A stretch of DNA of 25,519 bases from Erysipelotrichaceae bacterium (GCA_019415435.1 DXZE01000029.1:1-25519); one strand, 5' to 3'. Counted from the first letter of the stretch, positions 1 to 6,713 are shown. The notes: generated by a model not told the origin, from the sequence alone. Made by a program: numbers and translations.

Positions 1-6
1 TATCAA

Positions 7-30
7 TATATATATATATATATATATATA
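7..30. repeat. (TA)12 dinucleotide tract
   Basis: Twelve uninterrupted TA units stand immediately before a -10-like TATAAT at 34-39. The position where a -35 box and spacer would lie (about 11-33) is therefore made of the repeat. The tract may extend no further left than base 5, since the window begins TATCAA. Confidence 0.9.
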
Positions 31-33
31 ATG

Positions 34-39
34 TATAAT
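34..39 (+). promoter_or_regulatory. Candidate -10 box for the 59-aa protein gene
   Basis: TATAAT ends 18 nt before the ATG at 58. Transcription would start near 46, at the GGAGG ribosome binding site (46-50), giving a leader of only about a dozen nucleotides. No normal -35 is visible, because that position is inside the TA repeat. Confidence 0.45.
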
Positions 40-57
40 GCAATTGGAGGTAGAGTT

Positions 58-237
58 ATGTCCGACACAAATGGAAAGCAGCCTAAAGCTATGGTTAGTG
101 AATCTAACCGTGAACTGAATCGGTTATGGGTTAGTAAACAGGAACAGATGCATAAAGCTTACTCTGGATATTACTGGGGCATGACCTTAGCCGGATTTGT
201 TCTTCTCTCCTTACTTATCTATGCATTAATGCATTAA
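58..237 (+). CDS. Small single-TM hypothetical protein (59 aa)
   Basis: I do not recognise a family. The start at 58 is chosen over the in-frame ATG at 31 because GGAGG (46-50) lies 7 nt before it, while 31 has only TA repeat upstream. The protein has a polar, charged N-terminal two thirds (about residues 1-38, containing NRELNRLW) and one hydrophobic helix at about 40-57, ending ALMH. With no N-terminal signal it is probably a tail-anchored or N-in/C-out membrane microprotein. It ends at the bidirectional hairpin at 256-284, so it appears to be a single-gene transcript within the window. Confidence 0.6.
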   Translation: MSDTNGKQPKAMVSESNRELNRLWVSKQEQMHKAYSGYYWGMTLAGFVLLSLLIYALMH

Positions 238-255
238 TCATCTGATTGTCGTATT

Positions 256-284
256 AAAAAAGTCATCCTTACGGATGGCTTTTT
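256..284. terminator. Bidirectional intrinsic terminator
   Basis: A run of A, a 7-bp stem (GTCATCC 262-268 with GGATGGC 273-279, one G-T pair), a TTAC loop, and a run of T. The flanking A and T runs also pair. It can end the 59-aa gene on the plus strand and the glycosyltransferase gene (stop at 291) on the minus strand. Confidence 0.85.
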
Positions 285-290
285 GAGTGG

Positions 291-1277
291 TTATTCGCCG
301 TCTCTGTTCTTACGTGCTTCACCAAGTTCATCAACGAGCTGATTGAATTGTGCTTCGTTGTATTCCCTCGGATTCTTCTTACCTATTTCTCCGCCGGTAT
401 AATCAGAGTTATATGTCTTCAATACTTCTTCATAGAATGCATGGACATTTTCATCGTCTTCATCATCATAGACTTTTCCACCAAACAGAGCTTCCGGATG
501 TGCTTCCAATACATCCTTCTTTAATTCTCTTGCACCTTGTCCTTCAACCCAGTGTCCATCAGGTCCGACAACGCGCAGATCCTTATTGATATGTTCATGA
601 CCAGGCATGAACTTATTGATCATCATAGAATAGCACATTTCTTCCGCATACCATGATAATTTGAAAGCATCAGAACAATATGGATAATTGTCAGCTAATA
701 CCTGAGCTGTCGCAGGTGTGAAGATAAACCATGGACTGCCTATAGACATGAAGTCATCCAGTTTTCTTCTGATATGCAGAAGATTCAGGAACGCTGCCCA
801 ACGCTTTGTACGGTTTTTAACATGTTTGCTGTCAGGGAAAGTCAATACGTTTGTAAACGTATAATACTTTAAAGTATTCTTTCTTAACTTCGGATCATCT
901 TTTTCAGTATGATCCACATAGTAGTAATCACCCGGATTATCTTCAAGGAACTTAACAATCTCTATCCTTGTCTTTACCGGTAACATACCTGTCGTCAGAT
1001 TAATGTAATAATCAAAGTGGGCATCTTCATATTCCAGAGCTTCTTTCATCTGAATCAATGTACCGCGGGCCAGGGACATATCTCCTTCCTGGGCAAATTC
1101 CTGGGTATGGGATACATGCACTCTTGGATCATCTCCGAATGCGATGGTTACAGAATCTCTTGTTTTTTCATCGTTGACCATGATGAAGCAGTGATCACCC
1201 TGACGTACAAGTTCTTTTAAGACCGGTACGATATCGTAGTAATAGTGATCAGAAAACATTAAATAAGCTATTTTCAT
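291..1277 (-). CDS. Core-2/I-branching (GT14-like) glycosyltransferase
   Basis: A 328-aa protein resembling the bacterial core-2/I-branching beta-1,6-N-acetylglucosaminyltransferase-like family. It opens with a short Rossmann strand and a Tyr/His-rich loop (MKIAYLMFSDHYYYD), has a central INLTTGMLPVKT segment at about 95 that corresponds to the family's 'S..D.P' donor-site loop, and a GSPWFIFTP segment at about 180 that matches the family's G-S-x-W motif. There is no signal peptide or TM helix, so it should act in the cytoplasm, probably on a cell-surface polysaccharide or glycolipid. The C-terminal 60 residues are acidic and charged. It has no sugar-related neighbour here. There is no Shine-Dalgarno before the ATG; a TATAAT lies 7 nt upstream, suggesting a leaderless transcript. 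The acceptor is unknown. Confidence 0.7.
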   Translation of the reverse strand: MKIAYLMFSDHYYYDIVPVLKELVRQGDHCFIMVNDEKTRDSVTIAFGDDPRVHVSHTQEFAQEGDMSLARGTLIQMKEALEYEDAHFDYYINLTTGMLPVKTRIEIVKFLEDNPGDYYYVDHTEKDDPKLRKNTLKYYTFTNVLTFPDSKHVKNRTKRWAAFLNLLHIRRKLDDFMSIGSPWFIFTPATAQVLADNYPYCSDAFKLSWYAEEMCYSMMINKFMPGHEHINKDLRVVGPDGHWVEGQGARELKKDVLEAHPEALFGGKVYDDEDDENVHAFYEEVLKTYNSDYTGGEIGKKNPREYNEAQFNQLVDELGEARKNRDGE

Positions 1278-1284
1278 ATAGAGT

Positions 1285-1290
1285 ATTATA
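1285..1290 (-). promoter_or_regulatory. -10 box placed for leaderless transcription of the GT14-like gene
   Basis: On the minus strand TATAAT is followed by 7 nt (ACTCTAT) and then the ATG at 1277. A start point 7 nt after the -10 would fall on the A of the ATG. No Shine-Dalgarno fits in the gap, and no convincing -35 is seen. Confidence 0.5.
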
Positions 1291-1346
1291 TCGTATTCTG
1301 ATAACAGTTTCTCTTATCTTTGATTCTTTTTTTCAAATGTCTGTCA

Positions 1347-1352
1347 TATAAT
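1347..1352 (+). promoter_or_regulatory. -10 box placed for leaderless transcription of the MATE gene
   Basis: TATAAT, then 6 nt (ACACTC), then ATG at 1359. The only -35-like sequence, TTGATT at 1320-1325, is 21 nt away, longer than ideal. It faces away from the minus-strand promoter at 1285-1290 across a gap of about 56 bp. Confidence 0.5.
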
Positions 1353-1358
1353 ACACTC

Positions 1359-2723
1359 ATGCACAGTTCTGAAAAAACAATGGATATGGTCAACGGACCA
1401 TTATTAAAAAATATACTAATCTTTTCACTTCCGTTAATGGCCGCTAATTTATTACAGATTGCCTTTAATGCGGCAGATACAATTGTTGTCGGTAAGTTTT
1501 CGGGTAAGATTGCTCTGGCTTCTGTAGGAGCTACGGGACCATTAGTCAATCTTTTAGCGTCTTTATTTACTGGCCTTTCTATCGGCGCCAATATCGTTAT
1601 CGCCAGAGAAATCGGACGCAATCAGAAAGAAAGAATCTCTGTATCTGTACATACTGCTGTTTTATTAGCTTTGATCAGCGGTATTGTCATGACCATTGCC
1701 GGTCTTGCCTTATCGTATGCCTTATTATCCTTTATGGGTACACCTGCCAATGTCATTGGCGGCAGTGTACTTTATATGCGTATATACTTCCTTGGCTCTA
1801 TTCCATTACTCTTGTATGACTTCTGTGCAGCAGTCTTACGTGCCAAGGGAGATACCGCAAGACCTACCATCTATATGACGGTATCCGGCATATTGAATAT
1901 CATTCTGAATCTCTTTTTTGTCATAGTATTAAAGATGAGTGTGGCAGGGGTTGCGTGGGCAACTGTTATTTCAGAAACAGTATCTGCCATATTAGTGGTT
2001 ATGGATTTAATGCATCAGAAAGATGACACAAAGCTTGTTCTTTCTCATCTGCACGCAGATGGTAATGTCATGAAAGAAATCATGAGAATCGGTGTACCAG
2101 CTGGTTTACAGTCCATGATGTGGGCTATTTCCAATGTGGCGATACAGTCGGCAATTAACTCTTTTGGAGCTGTTGCGGTAGCTGGTAACAGTGCTGCCCA
2201 GAATATAGAAAGTTTTGTCTATATCGGTATGCAGGCATTCTCACAATCTGCGATAACCTTCACTTCACAGAATGCCGGTGCCTGTAAGCCAGATAGAGTT
2301 AAAAAAGTCATGTGGACTGTAACGATATTAATTGGCACTACTTCACTCGTGACAGGTTTGTTACTGTGGCGGTTTGGTGACTTCTTCATGCGTTTCTATA
2401 CCAATGATCAAAGTGTAGTAGATGCTGGTAAGATACGTTTGTTCTATGTTGTACTGTTCTTGTTCCTGAATGGTATTCTCGATGTACCGGCTTCCAGCAT
2501 GAGAGGAATGGGCTATTCTACTACTCCTACCATTATCATGTTAATCAGCATTGTAGGCGTCAGACTGTTATATATCGCCACAATCTGGAATGCCCATAAG
2601 ACATTGGAAGTATTGTATATGTGCTTTCCGCTATCGTGGTTAATCTGCCTGATGATTATGTTTATGGTGTGGAGGGTCGTATATCATAATTTCAAAAGAA
2701 AAGTGCGATATTCCATGAATTAA
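1359..2723 (+). CDS. MATE-family multidrug/Na+ or H+ antiporter
   Basis: A 454-aa integral membrane protein of the MATE family (NorM/DinF type), which exports organic cations or other small molecules using a Na+ or H+ gradient. About twelve hydrophobic helices run from about residue 15 to 450. The first is preceded by the family's MVNGPLLKNIL-type cytosolic helix and contains LPLMAANLLQ with NAADTIVVG after it. The two pseudo-symmetric halves both show the expected features: P/N-rich helix 1 and, in the second half, GVPAGLQSMMWAISN. Length matches the family's usual 440-460. The start at 1359 is preferred over 1320, since residues 1-13 of the longer reading overlap the promoter and the family begins with a short polar stretch. 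Substrate cannot be read from sequence. Confidence 0.88.
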   Translation: MHSSEKTMDMVNGPLLKNILIFSLPLMAANLLQIAFNAADTIVVGKFSGKIALASVGATGPLVNLLASLFTGLSIGANIVIAREIGRNQKERISVSVHTAVLLALISGIVMTIAGLALSYALLSFMGTPANVIGGSVLYMRIYFLGSIPLLLYDFCAAVLRAKGDTARPTIYMTVSGILNIILNLFFVIVLKMSVAGVAWATVISETVSAILVVMDLMHQKDDTKLVLSHLHADGNVMKEIMRIGVPAGLQSMMWAISNVAIQSAINSFGAVAVAGNSAAQNIESFVYIGMQAFSQSAITFTSQNAGACKPDRVKKVMWTVTILIGTTSLVTGLLLWRFGDFFMRFYTNDQSVVDAGKIRLFYVVLFLFLNGILDVPASSMRGMGYSTTPTIIMLISIVGVRLLYIATIWNAHKTLEVLYMCFPLSWLICLMIMFMVWRVVYHNFKRKVRYSMN

Positions 2724-2744
2724 TTCTCAATTTTGCAGGAAGCG

Positions 2745-2753
2745 TGGTATTAT
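2745..2753 (+). promoter_or_regulatory. Extended -10 promoter and short structured leader of the TrpF-like gene
   Basis: TGG-TATTAT is an extended -10 (TGn before the hexamer). Transcription would begin near 2760 and give a leader of about 47 nt. The leader starts with a small hairpin, CCCG-CTGA-CGGG (2761-2772), and ends with a weak purine-rich site (GAGCGAG) before the ATG at 2807. Confidence 0.5.
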
Positions 2754-2806
2754 AGGTGTTCCCGCTGACGGGCATCCGGGCAGCTGGATAGAAAAGAGCG
2801 AGAATC

Positions 2807-3478
2807 ATGTTTACACAGATCTATTCAATCCAGACACCTGAAGAAGCATTGGCATGTATCGATGCAGGCGCTGACCGCATTGGTGTACTGGTAGGCAGAC
2901 CCGGTGGAAAGTTCCCATGTGCAGTAAGTGAAGAAACCTGTCAGGATATATACCGGGCTATTGGAGACAAGGCAGTCAAGGTGCTGATTTCAGTAAAGAG
3001 TGATCCTGAAGAGATCATTGCCGAGACAAAAAGACTGTGCCCAGATGTTCTGCACTTATGCGCAGAGTATGATGGCAATGCAGAATTTAAAAAGGAACTG
3101 AATGAAAAAGTTCCAGGCGTAAAGCTTATGGAGGCAGTAGGTGTGGAAGATCACAGTGCTGTTGACGAAGCTGTAAAGAAAGCACAGTTCGCAGATATTC
3201 TGATTCTGGATTCTGTATCCAGATATGTACCGGGTGTTGGTGCAGCTGGTGTAACCCATGACTGGTCTATTGACAAGGAAATTGTTGAGAAGGTTAATAT
3301 ACCGGTTATTGTGGCTGGAGGACTGGGACCAGATAATGTTGAAAAGGTCATTGAAGAAGTGCACCCGGCAGGTGTTGACAGTCTGACCAAAACCAGCATC
3401 AGGGAAAATGGTGTGATTATCCGCAAGGATATTGATAAGGTCAGAGATTTCTGTACCAAAGCAAAGAAGTATAACTAA
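2807..3478 (+). CDS. TrpF-like (phosphoribosylanthranilate isomerase family) TIM barrel
   Basis: A 223-aa beta/alpha barrel with the layout of phosphoribosylanthranilate isomerase: an AGADRIGVLVGR segment after strand 1, an ILILD strand with the general-acid-type Asp at 135, a DW after a Gly-rich loop (PGVGAAGVTHDW, 142-153) where TrpF has GGTG, and a phosphate-binding AGGLGPDNV at about 170. The N-terminal K-I-C-G motif that carries TrpF's catalytic Cys is absent (residues 2-9 read FTQIYSIQ), and there is no other trp gene nearby. It may therefore isomerise a different sugar phosphate or act as a paralogue with another role. It stands alone with its own promoter and a terminator just downstream. 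Fold assignment is firm; function is open. Confidence 0.65.
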   Translation: MFTQIYSIQTPEEALACIDAGADRIGVLVGRPGGKFPCAVSEETCQDIYRAIGDKAVKVLISVKSDPEEIIAETKRLCPDVLHLCAEYDGNAEFKKELNEKVPGVKLMEAVGVEDHSAVDEAVKKAQFADILILDSVSRYVPGVGAAGVTHDWSIDKEIVEKVNIPVIVAGGLGPDNVEKVIEEVHPAGVDSLTKTSIRENGVIIRKDIDKVRDFCTKAKKYN

Positions 3479-3481
3479 TAT

Positions 3482-3534
3482 AAAAAGATATTGCAGGATT
3501 TACGTTTTATAACAAATCAGGCAATATCTTTTTT
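3482..3534. terminator. Bidirectional terminator with long loop
   Basis: AAAAAGATATTGC (3482-3494) pairs with GCAATATCTTTTT (3521-3533), a 13-bp stem with a loop of about 26 nt, with A and T runs on the outer sides. It would stop both the TrpF-like gene and the minus-strand methyltransferase-like gene, whose last codons (stop 3517-3519) lie inside the hairpin. Confidence 0.65.
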
Positions 3535-4017
3535 CTTTCTGAGTAACCATACATCTGAATCATATGGCTGCTTAGGAGAGAAGTCTTCTCCATTCAGATG
3601 TTCTACTTTTTCCATATCAAAGTCATTCTGATATGGTGTTAAATCAGTGCCGCTTTTTACACAGATAACAGCTCTTCTGAATTCCTTTCCCCTCAATATA
3701 TTCAGAAGCTGATCTGTCATCGTATAAGGAAGCGAAGAGAATATCTTTTCGGCATCCAGATCTTTTAATAGATCCATCGCATCCATTTCAAGGATGTCTA
3801 TATGAGAATGCATACCGAAGCGATGTCTCAGTAACTTGCATAAATCTTCATCCAGATCATTCAGATACAGGTGACGGCAGTGCGGCATTCTTTCAGAAAT
3901 CGTTCCTTTACCAGCACCTAATTCAAGAACTGTGTCGCTCGGATGAATGTTTCCGGCCTCAATATATTTATCTGTCTTGTCCGGATTCGTCAAAAAGTAT
4001 TGGTCTTTATTTTCCAT
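3517..4017 (-). CDS. Short KsgA/Erm-like rRNA adenine dimethyltransferase homologue
   Basis: A 166-aa class I SAM-dependent methyltransferase fold resembling KsgA/Erm. An N-terminal QYFLTNPDKTDKYI corresponds to the family's 'QNFL.d....', motif I is LELGAGKG (31-38), an acidic strand end is at NDLDED (53-58), and motif IV is SLPY (95-98). Real KsgA/Erm enzymes have N-L-P-Y/F at motif IV, where the Asn positions the target adenine; here it is Ser. The protein is also about 80-120 residues shorter than KsgA or Erm and lacks their C-terminal helical RNA-binding domain. It may have another target or be inactive. There is no Shine-Dalgarno; a TACAAT lies 9 nt before the ATG. It follows the 362-aa membrane protein gene by 22 nt. 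Confidence 0.6.
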   Translation of the reverse strand: MENKDQYFLTNPDKTDKYIEAGNIHPSDTVLELGAGKGTISERMPHCRHLYLNDLDEDLCKLLRHRFGMHSHIDILEMDAMDLLKDLDAEKIFSSLPYTMTDQLLNILRGKEFRRAVICVKSGTDLTPYQNDFDMEKVEHLNGEDFSPKQPYDSDVWLLRKKKDIA

Positions 4018-4026
4018 ACTGCGACT

Positions 4027-4032
4027 ATTGTA
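4027..4032 (-). promoter_or_regulatory. Candidate -10 box in the 22-nt gap before the methyltransferase-like gene
   Basis: On the minus strand TACAAT is followed by 9 nt and the ATG at 4017. A start 7 nt downstream would leave a leader of only about 2 nt. No Shine-Dalgarno or clear -35 is present, so this is weaker than the other leaderless candidates. Confidence 0.35.
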
Positions 4033-4039
4033 ACATGGA

Positions 4040-5128
4040 TTACTGTCTCTGCATCAGATAATACGAACCATGTCCAATGAATACAGGTAAGTGCGTATCA
4101 CTGGTTATGAAAGTGACGATTCCATCTTCATTCTGCATGAAATAACCCTGATAGGTAATATGGAATGTGTAATACTGTTTGGTAAGCCCCGTAGTATAAC
4201 TGTTCTCTATAGAGAATACAGCCTGATAGCTTCCATCATCATTCTTTTCATAATATAGAAGCTTTGGATCAGATACGGTTAATGTTTCCTTACCAAAGGA
4301 TACTTTCCATCCCATAGTATCTAATTCATTATTTAAGTGGGTTAATAGTGTATCGGAAGTATTCTGAAGTGTGGATGTATTGATTTCATCTAATGATACA
4401 GGATGAGACTTCATTCTGATTTGTTTCTCGTAATGACCAGGTTCTATCTCATAGCCTTCTTCATGCATCTTCTGAGTATCCGCATTTGCATAAAGCGTAA
4501 CCTTATCTTTATTGATTGTGTATTGATAGGTGACTGGTAAATCTTTCATGGTATCAGAAGGTGTAATGGTGATATCGTTTCCTTCTTCCTTCCACTCTAC
4601 CCTTATATCCTTAAATGGATCCACAGGTTCATAGTCAGATAATCCCATGACGGTATATTCCTTTACATCATTCTGAAAGGTAATGTGGGAATGCTTGGCG
4701 GCCTGGACATTGTAAGTACATACATAAGTCATCTCCATGCCATTGGATAAATGATCCCTCATGTCACTGTTACAATGGATAGAATCAATCAGAGTCTCTA
4801 AATCAGAGGTATTGTCAGTTTTTAAACGTTTAGTAAGATTCTGAATGGCTTTATATTCCGGATGGAATCCTTCTTTTAATGTTCCATGTCCATTCTGGCC
4901 AGTGAAGACAGGAACCGTATCATCAATCAAGGATACAGGGAGTCTTTCATCAATGTAATGAAATAAACTGTTTCCTGATGTAACAGATATGCATGCACAG
5001 AGAATAATAATCAGAACTCTGACACAGCGAAAAACGATCCATTCCGGATCTTTCTTTTTTAAGATCTTTCTGATTTCATAATCAGACAGTTTCTCTGTGT
5101 CCCTGCTGAATTCTGACTTTCTGCCCAT
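4040..5128 (-). CDS. Membrane-anchored extracytoplasmic protein, unknown (362 aa)
   Basis: I do not recognise a family. A basic and acidic cytosolic N-terminus of about 30 residues (GRKSEFSRDTEKL...KKKDPEW) precedes one hydrophobic helix at about 31-50 (VRVLIIILCACISV). The remaining 310 residues are polar and rich in beta-strand-like alternation (YTINKDKVTLYAN, YYTFHITYQGYF), typical of an extracytoplasmic domain. The pattern of repeated Thr/Asp/His-rich strands suggests two similar beta domains, but I cannot prove a duplication. The ATG is 6 nt after the stop of the RelB-like gene with GAGG only 4 nt upstream, so the two are probably co-transcribed. Confidence 0.6.
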   Translation of the reverse strand: MGRKSEFSRDTEKLSDYEIRKILKKKDPEWIVFRCVRVLIIILCACISVTSGNSLFHYIDERLPVSLIDDTVPVFTGQNGHGTLKEGFHPEYKAIQNLTKRLKTDNTSDLETLIDSIHCNSDMRDHLSNGMEMTYVCTYNVQAAKHSHITFQNDVKEYTVMGLSDYEPVDPFKDIRVEWKEEGNDITITPSDTMKDLPVTYQYTINKDKVTLYANADTQKMHEEGYEIEPGHYEKQIRMKSHPVSLDEINTSTLQNTSDTLLTHLNNELDTMGWKVSFGKETLTVSDPKLLYYEKNDDGSYQAVFSIENSYTTGLTKQYYTFHITYQGYFMQNEDGIVTFITSDTHLPVFIGHGSYYLMQRQ

Positions 5129-5134
5129 ACTGCC

Positions 5135-5362
5135 TCATTTTTTTAAAGATGCTAATGCTTTTAACAGATCCTCTTGTGTAATGGATGTTTCTTCTTTGTC
5201 ATCAGACGCATGTATTTCAAAAGGAATACGTTTTTCACGTACAACGGTACGGGCAAAGATGTTGAAGGCAGTGGTAGCACTCATGCCCATGTCTTCACAG
5301 ATTTCATCGAATTGTTTTTTTAAGTCTGTATCCATGCGGATGCTGAAAGTTGCTTGTGACAT
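5135..5362 (-). CDS. RelB/DinJ-type ribbon-helix-helix antitoxin, no adjacent toxin
   Basis: A 75-aa protein with the RelB/DinJ N-terminal ribbon-helix-helix: a TFSIRMD beta strand followed by DLKKQFDEICEDMGMSATTAFNIFAR, the usual helix-turn-helix of the dimer, then REKRIPFEI, a hallmark end of the DNA-binding half. The C-terminal part (about 53-75) is acidic and would be the toxin-neutralising tail. In type II toxin-antitoxin loci this gene is followed by a YafQ/RelE toxin of about 90 aa; here the next gene is a 362-aa membrane protein. A ribosome binding site (AGAGG) lies 8 nt before the ATG. It is likely autoregulated, as this family usually is, through the AT-rich repeats upstream. Confidence 0.75.
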   Translation of the reverse strand: MSQATFSIRMDTDLKKQFDEICEDMGMSATTAFNIFARTVVREKRIPFEIHASDDKEETSITQEDLLKALASLKK

Positions 5363-5381
5363 ATTAATACCTCTTTATTTA

Positions 5382-5415
5382 TATAAATTATAATATTAAT
5401 TATGTATAAATTATA
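5382..5415. promoter_or_regulatory. Paired 11-bp repeats, possible operator of the RelB-like protein
   Basis: TATAAATTATA occurs at 5382-5392 and again at 5405-5415, 23 bp apart, about two helical turns. Each is nearly self-complementary. On the minus strand the first contains TATAAT (5387-5392), a candidate -10 for the antitoxin gene. Ribbon-helix-helix antitoxins commonly bind such sites to repress themselves. The sequence is AT-rich, so chance recurrence is possible. Confidence 0.35.
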
Positions 5416-5469
5416 TAAAATACAATAAATATAAATAATTATTCAGTATTACTACATTCTGTTTTATGC

Positions 5470-5478
5470 TGGTATCAT
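5470..5478 (+). promoter_or_regulatory. Extended -10 placed for leaderless transcription of the six-TM protein
   Basis: TGG-TATCAT (TGn extended -10), then 6 nt (ATAAGT), then the ATG at 5485. There is no Shine-Dalgarno and no clear -35, which an extended -10 can do without. Confidence 0.45.
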
Positions 5479-5484
5479 ATAAGT

Positions 5485-6180
5485 ATGCACAAGTGGCGTG
5501 AACAGCTTAAAGAAACCATTTATCAGGCAAAGAAAGACCGTATCGCAAGATCACATCTGGTCTTTCAGATATCGATGTTTTCAAACTGTATCTTTGTCTG
5601 TATGTATCTTTTTGACGCAATCTGGAACCAGTCTATATGGTCTCTTGTTGTAGGGTGTTACTATGCCAGTATTGCCTGGATCAGAATTCATCTGATCAGA
5701 GATACATACCGGGTCAATCGTGAAAATGACTATGATACAAGAGTAGCGATGAAACGCAGATGCATGCGTACAACCGGTTCCTTAATGCTGGTATTGGATC
5801 TCATGTTTATCATTATGGAAATGTATATGGTTAAGATGAATGCTTCTTTCCATTATGGAAGAATTACATTTCTGGCGACAATCCTGTATGTTTTGGCAGG
5901 ATTCTGGGCTTCTTTATACAATGTCATCAAAGACAGAGGGGTACAGTCCATGCTCAGTGCATTGCGGCTTGTAAATCTTTCTGCCTCTGTAACCGGTCTC
6001 TTTATTCTTTTTGCCAGTCTTCTTGATACGTATTGGAAAGAATTAGGCAAAAGGGAATCCTTACTTCCGTTTGCAGGCAGTATTGTATTTATTGTTTTAA
6101 CGATGGCTGCCATCCATGTCATATTGATTGCGGAAAAGAAACCGCATGATTGGGAAATCTATCATCCTGAAGACAAGTAA
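5485..6180 (+). CDS. Six-TM integral membrane protein, unknown
   Basis: A 231-aa protein with hydrophobic helices at about 25-45, 51-71, 97-117, 126-146, 164-182 and 195-216, a basic cytosolic N-terminus (HKWREQLKETIYQAKKDR) and a charged loop of about 25 residues between helices 2 and 3 (RDTYRVNRENDYDTRVAMKRR). No catalytic or transport motif was recognised. It stands just before the pilus genes on the same strand, but a hairpin and a separate promoter follow, so a shared function is only a possibility. Confidence 0.6.
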   Translation: MHKWREQLKETIYQAKKDRIARSHLVFQISMFSNCIFVCMYLFDAIWNQSIWSLVVGCYYASIAWIRIHLIRDTYRVNRENDYDTRVAMKRRCMRTTGSLMLVLDLMFIIMEMYMVKMNASFHYGRITFLATILYVLAGFWASLYNVIKDRGVQSMLSALRLVNLSASVTGLFILFASLLDTYWKELGKRESLLPFAGSIVFIVLTMAAIHVILIAEKKPHDWEIYHPEDK

Positions 6181-6203
6181 TGCCACAGAGAGTATAATTG
6201 TCT

Positions 6204-6238
6204 AAAAGCACAGTTGTGTATTTCATGACTGTGCCTTT
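6204..6238 (+). terminator. Possible weak terminator between the six-TM gene and the pilus run
   Basis: GCACAGT (6208-6214) pairs with ACTGTGC (6228-6234), and outer A and T bases pair further around one mismatch. The loop is 13 nt. The T run is short (CTTT). The next promoter overlaps its right arm. An alternative TATAAT at 6193-6198 could produce a transcript that carries this hairpin as a leader. Confidence 0.35.
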
Positions 6239-6239
6239 G

Positions 6240-6245
6240 TATAAT
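6240..6245 (+). promoter_or_regulatory. -10 box placed for leaderless transcription of the pilus run
   Basis: TATAAT, then 6 nt (AGAACT), then the ATG at 6252. No Shine-Dalgarno is present. A TTGTGT at 6214-6219 is a poor -35 with a 20-nt spacer. Confidence 0.5.
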
Positions 6246-6251
6246 AGAACT

Positions 6252-6713
6252 ATGCGAGAATACCAGAGTCAGACAAAAGACAAAATTTCACGTTTCGAAG
6301 CAATCCTGATTGCCGCAATCATCATCATGCTTGCCTTCTTTGTGCATCTAGGCATAGATTGGTACCATATTCATCTTGCTCATGGCAATGACAATATGAA
6401 GGAAAATACGGCAGAGTCTACAGCCCGCATCAATTCCGCTAATGGAACGGATTGTGTAATACAGGACTGTCCTGGAACGATGGAGAATCCATGTCCGCAT
6501 TATCACGACCATGTCTTTACCGGTTATTGGAATATCAAGACAGAGACAATCGTTGCGGATAAACCTGATGGATACAATGAGGCTAAAGATATGAGCATTG
6601 GGGATGAAACATGGTATGGAGATATTGGAACCATGGTTATAGAAGTTACAAGTGATGGCAAAGGAAATATTCAGTTAAAATGGGTGAAAGGAGCTCAGCA
6701 TGAATCTTTTTGA
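6252..6713 (+). CDS. Single-TM Cys/His protein, first gene of the pilus run, unknown
   Basis: A 153-aa protein, probably bitopic: a charged N-terminus (REYQSQTKDKISRFE), one strong helix at about 17-37, and an outside domain. The start at 6252 is chosen because a -10 box sits 6 nt upstream and the longer in-frame start at 6198 has nothing in its favour. The outer domain has a striking cluster, C68-x4-C73-x7-C81-P-H83-Y-H85-D-H87, which could bind a metal or form a disulfide, followed by a beta-rich region. The gene overlaps the prepilin peptidase gene by 14 nt, so the two are very likely co-translated. I cannot name a family; a pilus accessory role is inferred only from position. Confidence 0.55.
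   Translation: MREYQSQTKDKISRFEAILIAAIIIMLAFFVHLGIDWYHIHLAHGNDNMKENTAESTARINSANGTDCVIQDCPGTMENPCPHYHDHVFTGYWNIKTETIVADKPDGYNEAKDMSIGDETWYGDIGTMVIEVTSDGKGNIQLKWVKGAQHESF

Noticed and set aside
31..57. Upstream in-frame ATG of the 59-aa gene
   Set aside because: It is part of the -10 region and has no ribosome binding site, whereas GGAGG fits the ATG at 58.
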